A stretch of 64,000 nt of DNA from Xenorhabdus nematophila ATCC 19061 (GCF_000252955.1 NC_014228.1:2333232-2397231), one strand, 5' to 3'; positions 31,232 through 41,567 are shown, counted from the stretch's first letter. Notes: generated by a model not told the origin, from the letters alone. Program-made: numbers and translations.

Positions 31232-32230
31232 ATGCAGTTGATTTTTGATAAATTATTCAGTGCCCAGACACTGACACAACAAGAAAGCCAGCAACTCTTC
31301 ACCGCGATGATCCACGGCGAACTCAGTGATGCACAACTGTCTGCTGTATTAGTTAGCCTGAAACTGCGTGGTGAACAACCTCACGAAATTGCGGGTGCAG
31401 CTCAGGCATTCCTGGCCAATGCAGCGCCCTTCCCCCGTCCTGATTACACGTTTTGTGATATCGTCGGTACAGGCGGAGATGGCAGCAATAGCATCAATAT
31501 TTCAACAGCCAGTGCGTTTATTGCCGCAGCCTGCGGTCTTAAAATAGCAAAACATGGCAACCGCAGTATTTCCAGCCGTTCTGGTTCATCTGATTTACTG
31601 GCGGCATTCGGTATTGCATTGGATACCAGCGCTGAGGATTCCCGCAAAGCTCTGGATGATATTGGTGTCTGTTTCCTGTTTGCGCCTCAATACCACACTG
31701 GATTTCGTCACGCAGTACACGTTCGCCAACAATTAAAAACCAGAACATTATTCAACATACTTGGCCCATTAATTAATCCGGCCCGTCCTTCCCTGTCATT
31801 AATCGGCGTTTACAGCCCAGATTTGGTGGAACCGATAGCACGCACTTTACAAGTATTGGGTTATCAGCGCGCTGCCGTTGTCCACAGCGGAGGGATGGAT
31901 GAAGTCGCCTTACATGCTCCGACACAGGTTGCAGAGCTTAATCATGGCGAAATTCGCCAATATCAGTTAACGGCAGCCGATTTCGGTTTACCGGGCTATC
32001 CTCTCTCTTCTCTGCAAGGCGGAACCCCTGAAGAAAATCGCGATATATTAGCGAAGTTATTGCAAGGCTGCGGCAACAAAGCACATGCCGATGCTGTCGC
32101 GGCGAATGTCGCTCTCTTAATGAAAATTCACGGGCAAGAAGATTTACGGGAAAATACCCAATTGGCCCTTAATACTATTTACAGCGGGCAGGCATATGAA
32201 AAATTGACTGCATTAGCGGCAAGGATTTGA
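31232..32230 (+). CDS. trpD: Anthranilate phosphoribosyltransferase
   Basis: Joins anthranilate and PRPP. At 332 residues it is a free-standing TrpD. The PRPP/anthranilate motifs [35 protein letters not shown] and [12 protein letters not shown] are intact. I place the start at 31232 (MQLIFDKLF), which has AGGAAGGAATGGG upstream; a GTG at 31208 in the same frame would place the ribosome-binding site inside the gene. The stop codon lies 2 nt before the trpC ATG. Confidence 0.97.
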   Translation: MQLIFDKLFSAQTLTQQESQQLFTAMIHGELSDAQLSAVLVSLKLRGEQPHEIAGAAQAFLANAAPFPRPDYTFCDIVGTGGDGSNSINISTASAFIAAACGLKIAKHGNRSISSRSGSSDLLAAFGIALDTSAEDSRKALDDIGVCFLFAPQYHTGFRHAVHVRQQLKTRTLFNILGPLINPARPSLSLIGVYSPDLVEPIARTLQVLGYQRAAVVHSGGMDEVALHAPTQVAELNHGEIRQYQLTAADFGLPGYPLSSLQGGTPEENRDILAKLLQGCGNKAHADAVAANVALLMKIHGQEDLRENTQLALNTIYSGQAYEKLTALAARI

Positions 32231-32232
32231 CC

Positions 32233-33597
32233 ATGAAAACCAGTGTATTACAGAAAATCATTGATGATAAGGCAGTATATTTAGCCACCCGTAAAGCGGA
32301 ACAACCGCTGGAAAGTTTTATTGATTCTGTTGTGCCGAGTCACCGTCGGTTCTATCAGGCATTGACCCATAAGCAAACGGTTTTTATTTTAGAGTGCAAA
32401 AAAGCCTCTCCGTCTAAAGGGTTAATTCGTGAAGATTTCGATCCTGTCCGCATTGCCAAAACTTACCAGCCCTATGCTGCTGCTATTTCAGTCCTGACTG
32501 ATGAAAAATATTTTCAGGGCAGTTATGATTTTCTCAAAATAGTCAGCAATGCTGTTCATCAGCCTGTTTTATGTAAAGATTTTATTATTGATCCTTATCA
32601 GATTTATCTCGCGCGCTATTATCAGGCCGATGCAATTTTACTCATGCTCTCGGTGCTTGATGATGAAACATATCGTGAATTTTCCGCTCTGGCACACACG
32701 CTTAATATGGGCGTACTGACCGAAGTCAGTAATGAAGAAGAGCAGCAACGGGCCATTGCATTGGGCGCAAAAGTCATTGGTATCAATAACCGCGATCTGC
32801 GTGACCTGTCGATTGATTTAGAGCGTACACGTAAACTGGCTGTGGGTTTACCTGAAGGCACGATTATTATCAGTGAATCCGGTATCCACCAGCATCGTCA
32901 GGTGCGGGAATTAAGTCAGTTTGCTCACGGTTTTCTCATCGGCAGTGCTTTGATGGCACAACATAATTTAGATCTTGCATTACGTCGTTTAATTTTTGGT
33001 GATAATAAAATTTGCGGATTGACCCGGCCACAAGATGCAAAAATGGCTTTACAGGCGGGCGCTGTCTATGGTGGGTTAATTTTTGCCGAAAAATCACCGC
33101 GTAAAATTAACCTGCAAAAAGCGCAGCAGATTATCAATGAAGCCTCTCTACAATATGTGGGTGTATTTCAGAATCAATCGATTAATTTTATCAGTCATCT
33201 TGCCCGGACACTTTCATTAAGTGCGGTTCAACTACATGGTCAGGAAGATGCGCATTACATCAACGCCTTACGATCTGTATTACCTGAATATTGTGAGATT
33301 TGGAAAGCCATCGACATGTCAAAATCGGCGGATTTTTCCGAAATAACTCATGTCGATCATTTATTGCTGGATAATGGGTCAGGGGGAACAGGCTCGCCAT
33401 TTAATTGGGGACTGATTGATCCCCGTTTGCAACATAATAGTATTTTAGCGGGTGGGCTGAACAGGGAGAATTGCCAGCAAGCAGCAACTTTTGGCTGTTA
33501 CGGACTGGATTTTAATTCAGGTGTCGAAATTTCTCCCGGAATTAAAAGCAGTCAAAAAATCAGACAAGTATTCCAACAATTACGCTGTTATCACTAA
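32233..33597 (+). CDS. trpC: Bifunctional indole-3-glycerol phosphate synthase / phosphoribosylanthranilate isomerase
   Basis: Two consecutive steps of tryptophan synthesis on one chain (TrpC-TrpF fusion, as in E. coli), 454 residues. The N-terminal IGPS half has [33 protein letters not shown] and ISESGIH. The C-terminal PRAI half (from about 255) has [30 protein letters not shown] and [12 protein letters not shown]. The ATG at 32233 follows AAGGAT overlapping the trpD stop. An unusual 79-nt gap with repeats follows before trpB. Confidence 0.97.
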   Translation: MKTSVLQKIIDDKAVYLATRKAEQPLESFIDSVVPSHRRFYQALTHKQTVFILECKKASPSKGLIREDFDPVRIAKTYQPYAAAISVLTDEKYFQGSYDFLKIVSNAVHQPVLCKDFIIDPYQIYLARYYQADAILLMLSVLDDETYREFSALAHTLNMGVLTEVSNEEEQQRAIALGAKVIGINNRDLRDLSIDLERTRKLAVGLPEGTIIISESGIHQHRQVRELSQFAHGFLIGSALMAQHNLDLALRRLIFGDNKICGLTRPQDAKMALQAGAVYGGLIFAEKSPRKINLQKAQQIINEASLQYVGVFQNQSINFISHLARTLSLSAVQLHGQEDAHYINALRSVLPEYCEIWKAIDMSKSADFSEITHVDHLLLDNGSGGTGSPFNWGLIDPRLQHNSILAGGLNRENCQQAATFGCYGLDFNSGVEISPGIKSSQKIRQVFQQLRCYH

Positions 33598-33613
33598 TTT
33601 CTCAGACCGGCTT

Positions 33614-33659
33614 TTTTCAGGCAGACCCGTTTTCAGACAGACTAAGTTTTCAGACAGAC
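33614..33659 (+). repeat. Three 13-bp direct repeats in the trpC-trpB gap
   Basis: TTTTCAG(G/A)CAGAC occurs at 33614, 33630 and 33647 (16-17 bp period), with a degenerate CTCAGACC before it at 33601. E. coli has only a short trpC-trpB gap. The repeats look like a local tandem amplification; no known regulator site is recognised. Confidence 0.8.
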
Positions 33660-33676
33660 AATGGATGAATAGAATA

Positions 33677-34867
33677 ATGAGTAAATTAAATCCTTATTTT
33701 GGCGATTTTGGCGGACAATTTGTTCCTCAAATCTTGATCCCTGCCCTTAACCAATTAGAAGATGCCTTTATTGATGCTCAAAAAGATCCTGAATTTCAGC
33801 GCGAATTTCAGGCATTATTGAAAAACTATGCAGGGCGTCCTACCGCCTTAACACGGTGCCAGAACCTGACTAAAGGCACAAAAACACGCCTATACCTGAA
33901 ACGCGAAGATTTACTTCACGGAGGTGCTCACAAAACTAATCAAGTCCTGGGGCAAGCCTTGCTCGCAAAGCGAATGGGGAAGCATGAGATTATTGCCGAA
34001 ACAGGTGCGGGGCAGCATGGTGTAGCAACCGCTCTGGCTTGTGCTTTGTTAGGGCTAAAATGCCGGATTTACATGGGAGCCAAAGATATTGAACGCCAAT
34101 CTCCCAATGTTTTCCGTATGCGTTTGATGGGAGCCGAAGTGATCCCTGTTCACAGCGGTTCTGCAACCTTGAAAGATGCCTGTAATGAAGCAATGCGTGA
34201 CTGGTCAGGTTCTTATGATAAAGCCCACTATTTATTGGGAACCGCAGCCGGCCCTCACCCATATCCGACAATAGTCAGAGAATTTCAGCGCATGATTGGT
34301 GAAGAAGCCAAAGCGCAAATTCTGGAAAAAGAAGGACGACTGCCCGATGCAGTGATTGCCTGTATTGGCGGTGGTTCAAATGCCATTGGCCTGTTTGCTG
34401 AATTTATCCCAGAAAATAATGTTCGCTTAATCGGTGTCGAACCTGCCGGACACGGTATCGAAACAGGCGAGCACGGGGCACCATTGAAGCATGGTAAATT
34501 AGGGATTTACTTCGGTATGAAAGCGCCGATTATGCAAACAGAAGATGGACAAATTGAAGAATCTTATTCCATTTCGGCTGGTTTAGATTTTCCTTCCGTT
34601 GGCCCTCAACATGCTTATCTAAATAGCATTGGCAGAGCTGATTATGTCTCAATAACTGATAATGAAGCGCTTGATGCTTTCCAGGCATTATCACGCAATG
34701 AAGGCATTATTCCCGCATTAGAATCGTCCCATGCACTGGCCTATGCTTTGAAAATGATCCATCAGGCCCCGGATAAAGAACAATTATTGATTGTCAATTT
34801 ATCCGGCCGTGGCGACAAAGACATCTTTACCGTTCACGATATCTTAAAATCCAGGGGGGAAATCTGA
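33677..34867 (+). CDS. trpB: Tryptophan synthase beta chain
   Basis: PLP enzyme joining indole and serine. It has 396 residues. The PLP lysine is in [20 protein letters not shown], and the phosphate-binding loop is [22 protein letters not shown] and [14 protein letters not shown] are family hallmarks. The start [15 protein letters not shown] at 33677 matches the family; the frame is open further upstream over trpC and the gap, and is not used. The stop codon overlaps the trpA start (TGATG), as usual for this heteromeric enzyme. Confidence 0.98.
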   Translation: MSKLNPYFGDFGGQFVPQILIPALNQLEDAFIDAQKDPEFQREFQALLKNYAGRPTALTRCQNLTKGTKTRLYLKREDLLHGGAHKTNQVLGQALLAKRMGKHEIIAETGAGQHGVATALACALLGLKCRIYMGAKDIERQSPNVFRMRLMGAEVIPVHSGSATLKDACNEAMRDWSGSYDKAHYLLGTAAGPHPYPTIVREFQRMIGEEAKAQILEKEGRLPDAVIACIGGGSNAIGLFAEFIPENNVRLIGVEPAGHGIETGEHGAPLKHGKLGIYFGMKAPIMQTEDGQIEESYSISAGLDFPSVGPQHAYLNSIGRADYVSITDNEALDAFQALSRNEGIIPALESSHALAYALKMIHQAPDKEQLLIVNLSGRGDKDIFTVHDILKSRGEI

Positions 34868-35673
34868 TGGTACGTTATGAGCAACTATTTAAAACACTAC
34901 AAAAACAAAATCAGGGTGCGTTTGTCCCTTTTGTCACCCTCGGTGATCCCAGTCCTGAGCTTTCATTAGAAATTGTCGATACTTTAATCGCCGGTGGAGC
35001 AGATGCACTTGAATTAGGCATGCCATTTTCAGATCCCCTTGCTGATGGCCCGACTATTCAAAATGCCAATCTGCGGGCACTGTCATCCAAAGTTACACCA
35101 ACATTGTGTTTTGAGCTGCTGGAAAAAATTCGGACGAAGCATCCTGATACACCGATTGGCCTGCTGGTCTATGCTAATCTGGTCTTCCACAAAGGCATTG
35201 ATGATTTTTACCGTCACTGTAAAGACGCTGGTGTTGATTCAGTGTTGGTGGCCGATGTACCGTTATCTGAGTCATCTCCATTCCGCTCAGCCGCCATGAA
35301 ATATGACATTGCCCCGATCTTTGTTTGCCCCCCTAATGCTGATGATGCTTTACTGCGTGAAATTGCTTCATTTGGGCGGGGATACACGTATCTCCTGTCA
35401 AGGGCAGGAGTAACCGGTACTGAAAACCGTGCTAAATTGCCGTTAACTCACCTTATCAATAAACTCAAAGAGTACCATGCAGCCCCTGCTCTACAAGGTT
35501 TTGGCATTTCAGAACCCGCACAGGTTACCGCAGCACGCCAAAGTGGGGCTTCGGGGGCAATTTCCGGCTCTGCCATTGTAAAAATTATTGAAAATAATCT
35601 GCATCAACCCGATGTCATGCTGGAAAATTTAATGACCTTTACCCATGCCATGAAAAACGCCACTCGATTATAA
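34867..35673 (+). CDS. trpA: Tryptophan synthase alpha chain
   Basis: Cleaves indole-3-glycerol phosphate to indole, which is channelled to TrpB. The TIM barrel of 268 residues has the catalytic Glu in [19 protein letters not shown], the second acid in [15 protein letters not shown], and [12 protein letters not shown] plus [10 protein letters not shown] near the phosphate site. It is the last gene of the operon and is followed by a hairpin at 35707-35733. Confidence 0.98.
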   Translation: MVRYEQLFKTLQKQNQGAFVPFVTLGDPSPELSLEIVDTLIAGGADALELGMPFSDPLADGPTIQNANLRALSSKVTPTLCFELLEKIRTKHPDTPIGLLVYANLVFHKGIDDFYRHCKDAGVDSVLVADVPLSESSPFRSAAMKYDIAPIFVCPPNADDALLREIASFGRGYTYLLSRAGVTGTENRAKLPLTHLINKLKEYHAAPALQGFGISEPAQVTAARQSGASGAISGSAIVKIIENNLHQPDVMLENLMTFTHAMKNATRL

Positions 35674-35706
35674 ACTCACGATTGTGATTTCCGTATGATT
35701 CCACTC

Positions 35707-35733
35707 TTCCCCTATAAATCTTTTATGGGGGAA
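35707..35733 (+). terminator. Hairpin after trpA
   Basis: TTCCCCTATAAA (35707-35718) pairs with TTTATGGGGGAA (35722-35733), with one G-T wobble. It is not followed by a clear T-run, so it may be a processing or rho-assisted end of the trp message. Confidence 0.6.
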
Positions 35734-35800
35734 TATACGAATAAGGGCATAAATGCAGTCATTAATTCAAGCAGGCTGCGTTAAATATATTAAGTGGAAT

Positions 35801-35829
35801 AAAAAAAATGGGGCTGATTATGCCCCATT
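35801..35829 (-). terminator. Intrinsic terminator of ompW
   Basis: On the minus strand, AATGGGGC, a 7-nt loop and GCCCCATT are followed by a run of T (plus-strand A-run 35801-35808), 40 nt after the ompW stop codon. Confidence 0.9.
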
Positions 35830-35868
35830 GCTTCTCTCTTATGCCAAACACACGTAATTTACAGATAA

Positions 35869-36510
35869 TTAGAAACTATAACCTACACCAAACATAAAGA
35901 CCCAGGGATCAAGGCGGGTCTTATATTCATGATCGATATTGCCTGTTTTGAACTTCACATCAGTTTCAATGTTCATCCACCAAAGTGAGGTATTCAGCAT
36001 CCAGTTTTTATCCAGTTTATAATCCAGACCAACCTGACCTGCCACACCCCAAGAATCTTTCAGATCCAGACTATTTAAATTAACCGATCTTACCGCTGCA
36101 TTGTCATTAAATTTTTCGCTGAAGAATGTTGTGTAGTTAACACCAATACCAACATAAGGACGTAATTTATTCTCAGCGGAGCCGAAATAATATTGAGCCA
36201 TCAAAGTTGGTGGTAAATGTTTAACCTCAGCAATTTCACCGGCTCCCGGCAAACTCACTCTGTGCTGGAATGGTGTTGCGGCCAATAATTCAACACCTAT
36301 ATTATCCGTGATCATGTAGCCAAACGTTAAGCCTAACTGAGTATTATTATTGACATCAAAAGATCCCAAACCTAATACATTATCAGAACCAGCATTTGGC
36401 CTTACTGTTGCTGTACCTGCACGGAACAGGACATCTCCCGCTTCATGAGCAAAAGTAAATGACGGAGCTAACGTAGCCGCAGCCAATACGAGCGCAGAAA
36501 TCTTTTTCAT
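35869..36510 (-). CDS. ompW: Outer membrane protein OmpW
   Basis: Eight-stranded outer-membrane beta barrel that gives passage to small hydrophobic molecules. It has 213 residues with a signal peptide (MKKISALVLAAATLAPSFTFA) cut before HEAGDVLFRAG. Family motifs are GLTFGYMITDNIGVELLAATPF and the terminal Phe (FMFGVGYSF) needed for barrel assembly. I prefer the ATG at 36510 over the one four codons upstream, which lacks a ribosome-binding site. A perfect FNR box lies about 150 nt upstream, consistent with oxygen control known for ompW in E. coli. Confidence 0.96.
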   Translation of the reverse strand: MKKISALVLAAATLAPSFTFAHEAGDVLFRAGTATVRPNAGSDNVLGLGSFDVNNNTQLGLTFGYMITDNIGVELLAATPFQHRVSLPGAGEIAEVKHLPPTLMAQYYFGSAENKLRPYVGIGVNYTTFFSEKFNDNAAVRSVNLNSLDLKDSWGVAGQVGLDYKLDKNWMLNTSLWWMNIETDVKFKTGNIDHEYKTRLDPWVFMFGVGYSF

Positions 36511-36657
36511 TATCCATCCCATTTTTATGGTTTTAAAACAGTCAGAAATATACCTATTTGTTCACTGTTATGATCTAAGACAGATCACATCTTTTAAAGA
36601 TTTTTTACAAAATAAGGTCGTTATGAATTTATTATTTCACCTGATAGATATTTTAAA

Positions 36658-36671
36658 TTGATCCAAATCAA
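36658..36671. promoter_or_regulatory. FNR box in the ompW-yciC divergent region
   Basis: TTGAT-CCAA-ATCAA matches the FNR consensus TTGATnnnnATCAA exactly. It lies between divergent ompW and yciC; ompW is FNR-controlled in E. coli, so ompW is the likely target. The flanking 36511-36877 otherwise holds no gene. Confidence 0.8.
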
Positions 36672-36877
36672 AATTATCCGTGTATTCATTTTATTACTGT
36701 TTTTATTTTATATTTTTATATCAATTTTTATTGATTAAAAAACAATTAAATCTCCCATACCCCATCGGTTTTTGGCGGCAAGGCAACAGCAAAGAGGCAA
36801 ATCTTGAGTATCCAATAATCCCCCGAACAAGGTACAATTGAACATGATTGTTATTTTATTTGATAGGAGCCACTTTC

Positions 36878-37636
36878 ATGCCCATCACGGCAAATACCCT
36901 GTATCGTGACAGCATCAATTTTCTGAAAAACCAATCGTTGAATATTGTCATACTCTCTGTCTTGGCCGCGTTGGTGACAACACTGCTCGAACATTTCCTC
37001 ATGCCGAATGGTGAACAACTCAACTTGTTGATCGGAATACAAAATGCCTTCAAAGAATCCGGCAACGCTGGAGTCAAGGATTTTGTGACTCAATTGACAC
37101 CAGACGAACAGTTTATGTTCTTGCGTACTGCATTCGGGATCTTATTTACCAACATATTTGGCAATACTTTACTGACTGCCAGCGCGTTAATACTCATCAA
37201 TGCCGTTTCCTGTGGTCAACAAACGAATGCCATTCATGCCAGCACATTATCAATCACACTTCTGCCGAAAATGTTTTTGCTCATGTTTATCTGCACACTG
37301 CTGGTTCAGATTGGTTACGTTTTAATGTTACTGCCAGGGATAGTGTTTTCTATTGTATTCGCGTTTGCCCCTATTTTTCTGTTTGAAAAAGGCAAAAATG
37401 TTTTTTCGTCCATGCAGGCAAGCTGGAAATTAGCATTCGAGAACCTGCGTCTGCTCATCCCTGCTATACTGTTGTGGCTGGCTGCTAAACTGATATTGGA
37501 GTTGTTGCTGTCACAAGCCCCTTATTGGGTACTGTCAGTCTTGAATAATCTGCTATCAGCCCTACTGCTGGTTTACCTGTTCCGCTTGTATATGCTGGTA
37601 ACACCCCAAAATAAAACGACAAACGGTATGTCATAG
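36878..37636 (+). CDS. yciC: YciC, UPF0259 multi-pass membrane protein
   Basis: A 252-residue inner-membrane protein with about six hydrophobic segments and family motifs YRDSINFLKNQ, LPKMFLLMFICTLLVQIG and the end LLVYLFRLYMLV, matching E. coli YciC. Its function is unknown. The ATG at 36878 has AGGAG about 10 nt upstream. It is followed by a very strong hairpin. Confidence 0.93.
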   Translation: MPITANTLYRDSINFLKNQSLNIVILSVLAALVTTLLEHFLMPNGEQLNLLIGIQNAFKESGNAGVKDFVTQLTPDEQFMFLRTAFGILFTNIFGNTLLTASALILINAVSCGQQTNAIHASTLSITLLPKMFLLMFICTLLVQIGYVLMLLPGIVFSIVFAFAPIFLFEKGKNVFSSMQASWKLAFENLRLLIPAILLWLAAKLILELLLSQAPYWVLSVLNNLLSALLLVYLFRLYMLVTPQNKTTNGMS

Positions 37637-37647
37637 GTACCAACAAA

Positions 37648-37682
37648 CAGCCCGCCTCACTGGATACCCGTGAGGCGGGCTG
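37648..37682. terminator. Strong hairpin between yciC and the SulP gene
   Basis: CAGCCCGCCTCAC (37648-37660) pairs perfectly with GTGAGGCGGGCTG (37670-37682) around a 9-nt loop. It is shared by two convergent genes. Confidence 0.8.
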
Positions 37683-37685
37683 CAA

Positions 37686-39392
37686 TTATTCTTTCTGTTT
37701 TTCCTCAAATTGCTGCTTGCTTTGAATCAGACGAATGGCAAAGTAGAGATCGGGCACCACAATCAAATCCTCATCGCTGCGCCTCAGTTTATTTTGTTTA
37801 ATCCAATCATTGAGTTCTGTCCTGCGCCCGGCCAAGATTAATGTCACGTTTTTCTCTTTGAGTTCCGTAATCAATTCATCCAGCGCAGCAAAAACGCTGA
37901 CATCATCATAAGTAAAACTGACTGCTGCATCGACCACCAGCCATGCAGGGTGGTCAGATGAACGCTCCACATGCTGTAATACCCGTTTTTTGAAGTATCC
38001 GACGTTAAAATAGGTCAAAGGAGAATTAAAACGATACATCATGACACCCTCCACGGGCTTGACATCATTATCAAGATGGATCGATCGAACCATGCCCTGT
38101 TCATTTACCCCCAGCAATTGATCTGAAGGTCGGAAAATAATGCGCAAAAATTGCAATAATCCCAACAAAACAGCAAAACCGACACCATCAATGACGCCCA
38201 CCAGCAAAACCGCAACCAGCGTGAAAATGGAGAGAATAAAAGCCTGACGATTGCGTTTCCGGTACGACCAGATATTTTTTAGGCTCAATAATGACCATGA
38301 AGAAAAAATCAAGACGATGCCCAGTGATGACAAAGGGATATAGGCCAGAAATGTGGTCATAAACAACAGCACCAACAGAATGGAGCTGGCTGCAATCACA
38401 GAGACCATTTGTGTTTTACCGCCAATGGCATCATTGACTGCTGTACGGCTGCCAGCGGCACTGACTGCAAATCCCTGTGATAAAGACGCAGCAATGTTGG
38501 CAATTCCCAATGCCCTCAGTTCTAAATCCGCATCAACTTGATAGCCATTTTTACTGGCAAAACTACGGGCTGTCATCATAAAACTGACAAAACTGATAAC
38601 AGCAAGGTTAATGGACGGAACAACCAAATCACGCAAGACACCAAATTCAAATTTGGGCATGGGAACAATGGGTAAACCACTTCCCATATTCCCCACAATG
38701 TGAATGCCATATTGTTCTAGCCCAAACTGCCAACTGACATAAGTCGCCATTATCATTGCGATCAGTGGCGCAGGCCAGCTTGGCCGGAGATAACATATAC
38801 TGAATAATACCAATAACGTCAGCGCTGACATTCCTACCGTCGGCCAATGAGATTCCAATAACTTATCGGGCAAGGCAATGACCCGCTCAATCAATTCCGG
38901 GGGCAAGCCGACAAGCCCGAAAACCTTAGAAATCTGGTCAGCGATAATCGTAATTGCAATACCATTTATAAAGCCTTTTAAAATGGGGCGAGACAGAAAA
39001 TCAGCAAATGCGCCCAGCCGGAAGTGGCTGGCCAAAATACACCAAAAACCCGTCATCAGTGTCATCACAATGGAAAGCTGCCAACGGATATGCTCATTGC
39101 CCAACGCCAGTGGTGCCACGGCAGCAGCGATAACAGCGCAAGTTGCCGCATCTGGCCCAACAATAACCTGCCGGGAAGTCCCGAACAGTGCATAAGCGAA
39201 CATGGGTAAAATACAGGCATATAAGCCAATGATTGCACTAATGCCCATTAATTCAGCATAAGCAATGGCAACCGGCAATGCGACCGCCGCAACGGAGAGA
39301 CCTGCCCGTATATCATGGCTAAGATATTCTTTACGGTAATAACAGAAATTTCCCAAACCCGGCATCCAACGATGTAATCTTTTCCACAACAT
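37686..39392 (-). CDS. SulP-family (SLC26) anion transporter
   Basis: A 568-residue inner-membrane protein with about 12-14 transmembrane segments followed by a C-terminal STAS domain (about 455-555). SulP motifs are GLYACILPMFAYALFGTSRQVIVGPDAA in the third helix region and the conserved SRPILKGFINGIAITII. Members carry sulfate, dicarboxylates or bicarbonate; the substrate here cannot be told. The STAS domain has a Ser/Thr in FTYDDVS but no full DxST phosphoacceptor motif, as in many SulP STAS domains. It lies in reverse orientation between yciC and yciB, which are adjacent in E. coli, so it was probably inserted. Confidence 0.92.
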   Translation of the reverse strand: MLWKRLHRWMPGLGNFCYYRKEYLSHDIRAGLSVAAVALPVAIAYAELMGISAIIGLYACILPMFAYALFGTSRQVIVGPDAATCAVIAAAVAPLALGNEHIRWQLSIVMTLMTGFWCILASHFRLGAFADFLSRPILKGFINGIAITIIADQISKVFGLVGLPPELIERVIALPDKLLESHWPTVGMSALTLLVLFSICYLRPSWPAPLIAMIMATYVSWQFGLEQYGIHIVGNMGSGLPIVPMPKFEFGVLRDLVVPSINLAVISFVSFMMTARSFASKNGYQVDADLELRALGIANIAASLSQGFAVSAAGSRTAVNDAIGGKTQMVSVIAASSILLVLLFMTTFLAYIPLSSLGIVLIFSSWSLLSLKNIWSYRKRNRQAFILSIFTLVAVLLVGVIDGVGFAVLLGLLQFLRIIFRPSDQLLGVNEQGMVRSIHLDNDVKPVEGVMMYRFNSPLTYFNVGYFKKRVLQHVERSSDHPAWLVVDAAVSFTYDDVSVFAALDELITELKEKNVTLILAGRRTELNDWIKQNKLRRSDEDLIVVPDLYFAIRLIQSKQQFEEKQKE

Positions 39393-39556
39393 GACTGTTT
39401 ATGCCCTTTTGTGAAGACGGAATTCATTATGATAAAATTCCCCAGACAGATGAAAAATGTTTTTTTATTGGTAAATAAACCATTTCATTGAGATCTGCTA
39501 CACTCTGGCACAAATTCAAGAACATGCCATCATTGGCATCACAATGGGTTCAATTT

Positions 39557-40093
39557 ATGAAACAACTTTTAGACTTTTTACCCTTAGTCGTTTTCTTTAT
39601 CGTCTACAAAATGTATGACATTTTCTATGCTTCCGGTGCCTTGATTGCTGCGACAGGATTAGCGCTTGTTATCACTTACCTGATTTATCGTAAAGTCGAA
39701 AAGTCTTCCCTGATTACCTTTATCATGGTTGCTGTTTTCGGTACGCTTACACTCGCTTTCCACAGTGATTTGTTCATTAAATGGAAAGTAACTGTCATTT
39801 ATGCCATTTTTGCGCTGGTTTTGCTTGTCAGCCAATGGGTGATGAAAAAACCCCTTATACAGAGAATGTTAGGTAAGGAATTAGAATTACCTGATTTCGT
39901 CTGGAATAAACTGAACATGGCTTGGGCCGCCTTCTTTATCGCCTGCGCCCTGGCAAATATTTATGTCGCTTTCTGGCTGTCTCAGGATATTTGGGTAAAC
40001 TTTAAAGTTTTCGGGTTAACCGCATTGACACTGGTTTTTACTGTATTGAGTGTGGTATATATCTACCGTCATCTGCCTCGCGAACAAAAATAA
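39557..40093 (+). CDS. yciB: YciB, inner-membrane septation protein
   Basis: A 178-residue protein with five predicted transmembrane segments, involved in envelope integrity and cell division (formerly IspZ). [36 protein letters not shown] and [23 protein letters not shown] match E. coli closely. The start at 39557 equals that of E. coli; the frame is open 23 codons further upstream without homology. yciA follows, as is usual. Confidence 0.95.
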   Translation: MKQLLDFLPLVVFFIVYKMYDIFYASGALIAATGLALVITYLIYRKVEKSSLITFIMVAVFGTLTLAFHSDLFIKWKVTVIYAIFALVLLVSQWVMKKPLIQRMLGKELELPDFVWNKLNMAWAAFFIACALANIYVAFWLSQDIWVNFKVFGLTALTLVFTVLSVVYIYRHLPREQK

Positions 40094-40113
40094 TGTAATG
40101 ACCCATCAGATGG

Positions 40114-40139
40114 ATACCTGCCGGCACACCGGCAGGTAT
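40114..40139. terminator. Hairpin between yciB and yciA
   Basis: ATACCTGCCGG (40114-40124) pairs perfectly with CCGGCAGGTAT (40129-40139) around CACA. No long T-run follows, so it may attenuate rather than block transcription into yciA. Confidence 0.6.
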
Positions 40140-40171
40140 TGTTGTATTCACCAAATAAAGCAAGTTTTCTA

Positions 40172-40606
40172 ATGACACAACAACAATCCTTACCAAACGG
40201 AGAATTGGTTCTCCGTACACTGGCCATGCCCGCTGATACCAATGCCAATGGGGATATTTTCGGTGGCTGGCTGATGTCTCAAATGGATATTGGCGGCGCA
40301 ATTCTGGCAAAAGAAATTGCGCTGGGACGCGTAGTCACTGTTAGTGTAAATGGCATCAGTTTTCTGAAACCAGTTGCGGTAGGTGACGTCGTATGCTGTT
40401 ATGCCCGTTGCCTCAAAACGGGAAATTCATCTATCACCATTCATATTGAAGTTTGGGTGAAAAAAGTCGCGTCTGAACCTGTCGGACAACGTTATCGTGC
40501 AACAGATGCAGTTTTCACCTATGTTGCCGTTGATGAGAATAATTCCTCTCGTCCTTTGCCTGAAGATAAAAGACAGTTCAAATTGGAGGGTAGCAATCCA
40601 GAGTAA
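40172..40606 (+). CDS. yciA: YciA, acyl-CoA thioesterase
   Basis: Hot-dog-fold hexameric thioesterase hydrolysing a broad range of acyl-CoAs. The 144 residues include LRTLAMPADTNANGDIFGGWL with the catalytic Asp region, QMDIGGAILAKEIA, GDVVCCYARC and VWVKKVAS, nearly identical to E. coli. The start MTQQQSLPNGEL at 40172 matches; an upstream in-frame start would add 11 residues without support. A diverged copy of the interspersed repeat follows. Confidence 0.95.
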   Translation: MTQQQSLPNGELVLRTLAMPADTNANGDIFGGWLMSQMDIGGAILAKEIALGRVVTVSVNGISFLKPVAVGDVVCCYARCLKTGNSSITIHIEVWVKKVASEPVGQRYRATDAVFTYVAVDENNSSRPLPEDKRQFKLEGSNPE

Positions 40607-40635
40607 CTATTCATTAGAAATGAACGCCCAATAGA

Positions 40636-40715
40636 TTTCAAGTTGCAGCACGATGGTCAGAAAGCCAATCTAAAGATACGTAGGTAAGCACAACCAGTAG
40701 CGTTGCAACTTGAAA
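40636..40715. repeat. Diverged interspersed repeat (copy C) downstream of yciA
   Basis: TTTCAAGTTGCA (40636-40647) and TGCAACTTGAAA (40704-40715) form perfect 12-bp inverted ends. The context GCCCAATAGATTTCAAG matches the left end of the repeats at 4596 and 45975, but the centre differs. It may act as a 3' hairpin for yciA. Confidence 0.7.
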
Positions 40716-40798
40716 AATAAAAAGAGCACCCTCTTAATCAATTTTACTCTTCAGATATTAAGCATTCCTTGTTTAGCAGAATACATTTTTCTGAATAT

Positions 40799-40828
40799 AT
40801 TCCCTGTAAAATTACAGGGAATTATTTT
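40799..40828. terminator. Terminator between yciA and the methyltransferase gene
   Basis: ATTCCCTGTAA (40799-40809) pairs with TTACAGGGAAT (40812-40822), followed by an AT-rich run ending in TTTT. It lies directly at the 3' end of the leftward methyltransferase gene and suits both convergent transcripts. Confidence 0.75.
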
Positions 40829-40829
40829 G

Positions 40830-41567
40830 TTAAAGTTGACAAACAAGCGCTGTGTCAAGACAGTTGCGTTGATAATCATCCCAAAAGCCCGGTGGCTGGC
40901 TCTCAATATCACTTTGCTGCAACATCGGTTTATGCCATTCAAAATGTTTGAAACCCGCCTCATTAATTGCAGCTGCATACTGTTCGCGGCTCCAACGATA
41001 CATTGTAAAAGGGCTGGGAGGAGTAGTAATAAATTCAGCTTTTAAAAGTATTGTATCTTTTACGGGTTCTTCACTGAGAACGTTTATGAAGTAATTTTCA
41101 TAATTCCCTTTTTCTAACCGATAATCGGGTTCGAATGTATAGGCTATGAGTTTACCGGAAGGTTTAAGATGGTCGGCAACGACACGAAACATCGTTTTCA
41201 GATCTTCAAATGACTCGGCGTGACAAAATAGCCAGGCTGCAACGATGAGATCAAATTTCCCGAATGATTCCATCTTGCAGATATTTCTTATATGAAATTC
41301 TATGCCATCCTGATACTGCCGTGATTTATTTCTGGCTATTTGGATCATTTTATCTGATATATCGACACCAATAACGTTTGAAGCACCATGTTGTTTGAAT
41401 TTACGACTAAAAAGACCATATCCACAGGCTAAATCTAACACTGACTTTCCTTGTATTTCACCGGCCAGATGCATGATAGTCCGAATTTCTACATCCATAT
41501 GGGGAGATGCATCTGAAAAATTTTCGTAGAGATGTGCGATAGGATTATATAAGATATTATCTGTCAT
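40830..41567 (-). CDS. Class I SAM-dependent methyltransferase
   Basis: A 245-residue Rossmann-type methyltransferase. Motif I is VLDLACGYGLFSRKF, the acidic loop is VIGVDISDKMI, motif post-II is FDLIVAAWLFCHAESFEDL and motif III is HLKPSGKLIAYT. The C-terminus resembles small-molecule methyltransferases (MYRWSREQYAAAINEAGF). The substrate is unknown. It stands alone between yciA and an ISAs1-type element, a place where E. coli has no such gene, and so is probably acquired. Confidence 0.88.
   Translation of the reverse strand: MTDNILYNPIAHLYENFSDASPHMDVEIRTIMHLAGEIQGKSVLDLACGYGLFSRKFKQHGASNVIGVDISDKMIQIARNKSRQYQDGIEFHIRNICKMESFGKFDLIVAAWLFCHAESFEDLKTMFRVVADHLKPSGKLIAYTFEPDYRLEKGNYENYFINVLSEEPVKDTILLKAEFITTPPSPFTMYRWSREQYAAAINEAGFKHFEWHKPMLQQSDIESQPPGFWDDYQRNCLDTALVCQL

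Noticed and set aside
33601..33660. Short direct repeats considered as a CRISPR array
   Set aside because: Units of 13 bp with 3-4 bp spacers and no cas genes; not a CRISPR.
33491..33676. Longer trpB frame beginning inside trpC
   Set aside because: The extension encodes the trpC 3' end and repeats in another frame; TrpB proteins start at MxxLNPYFG.
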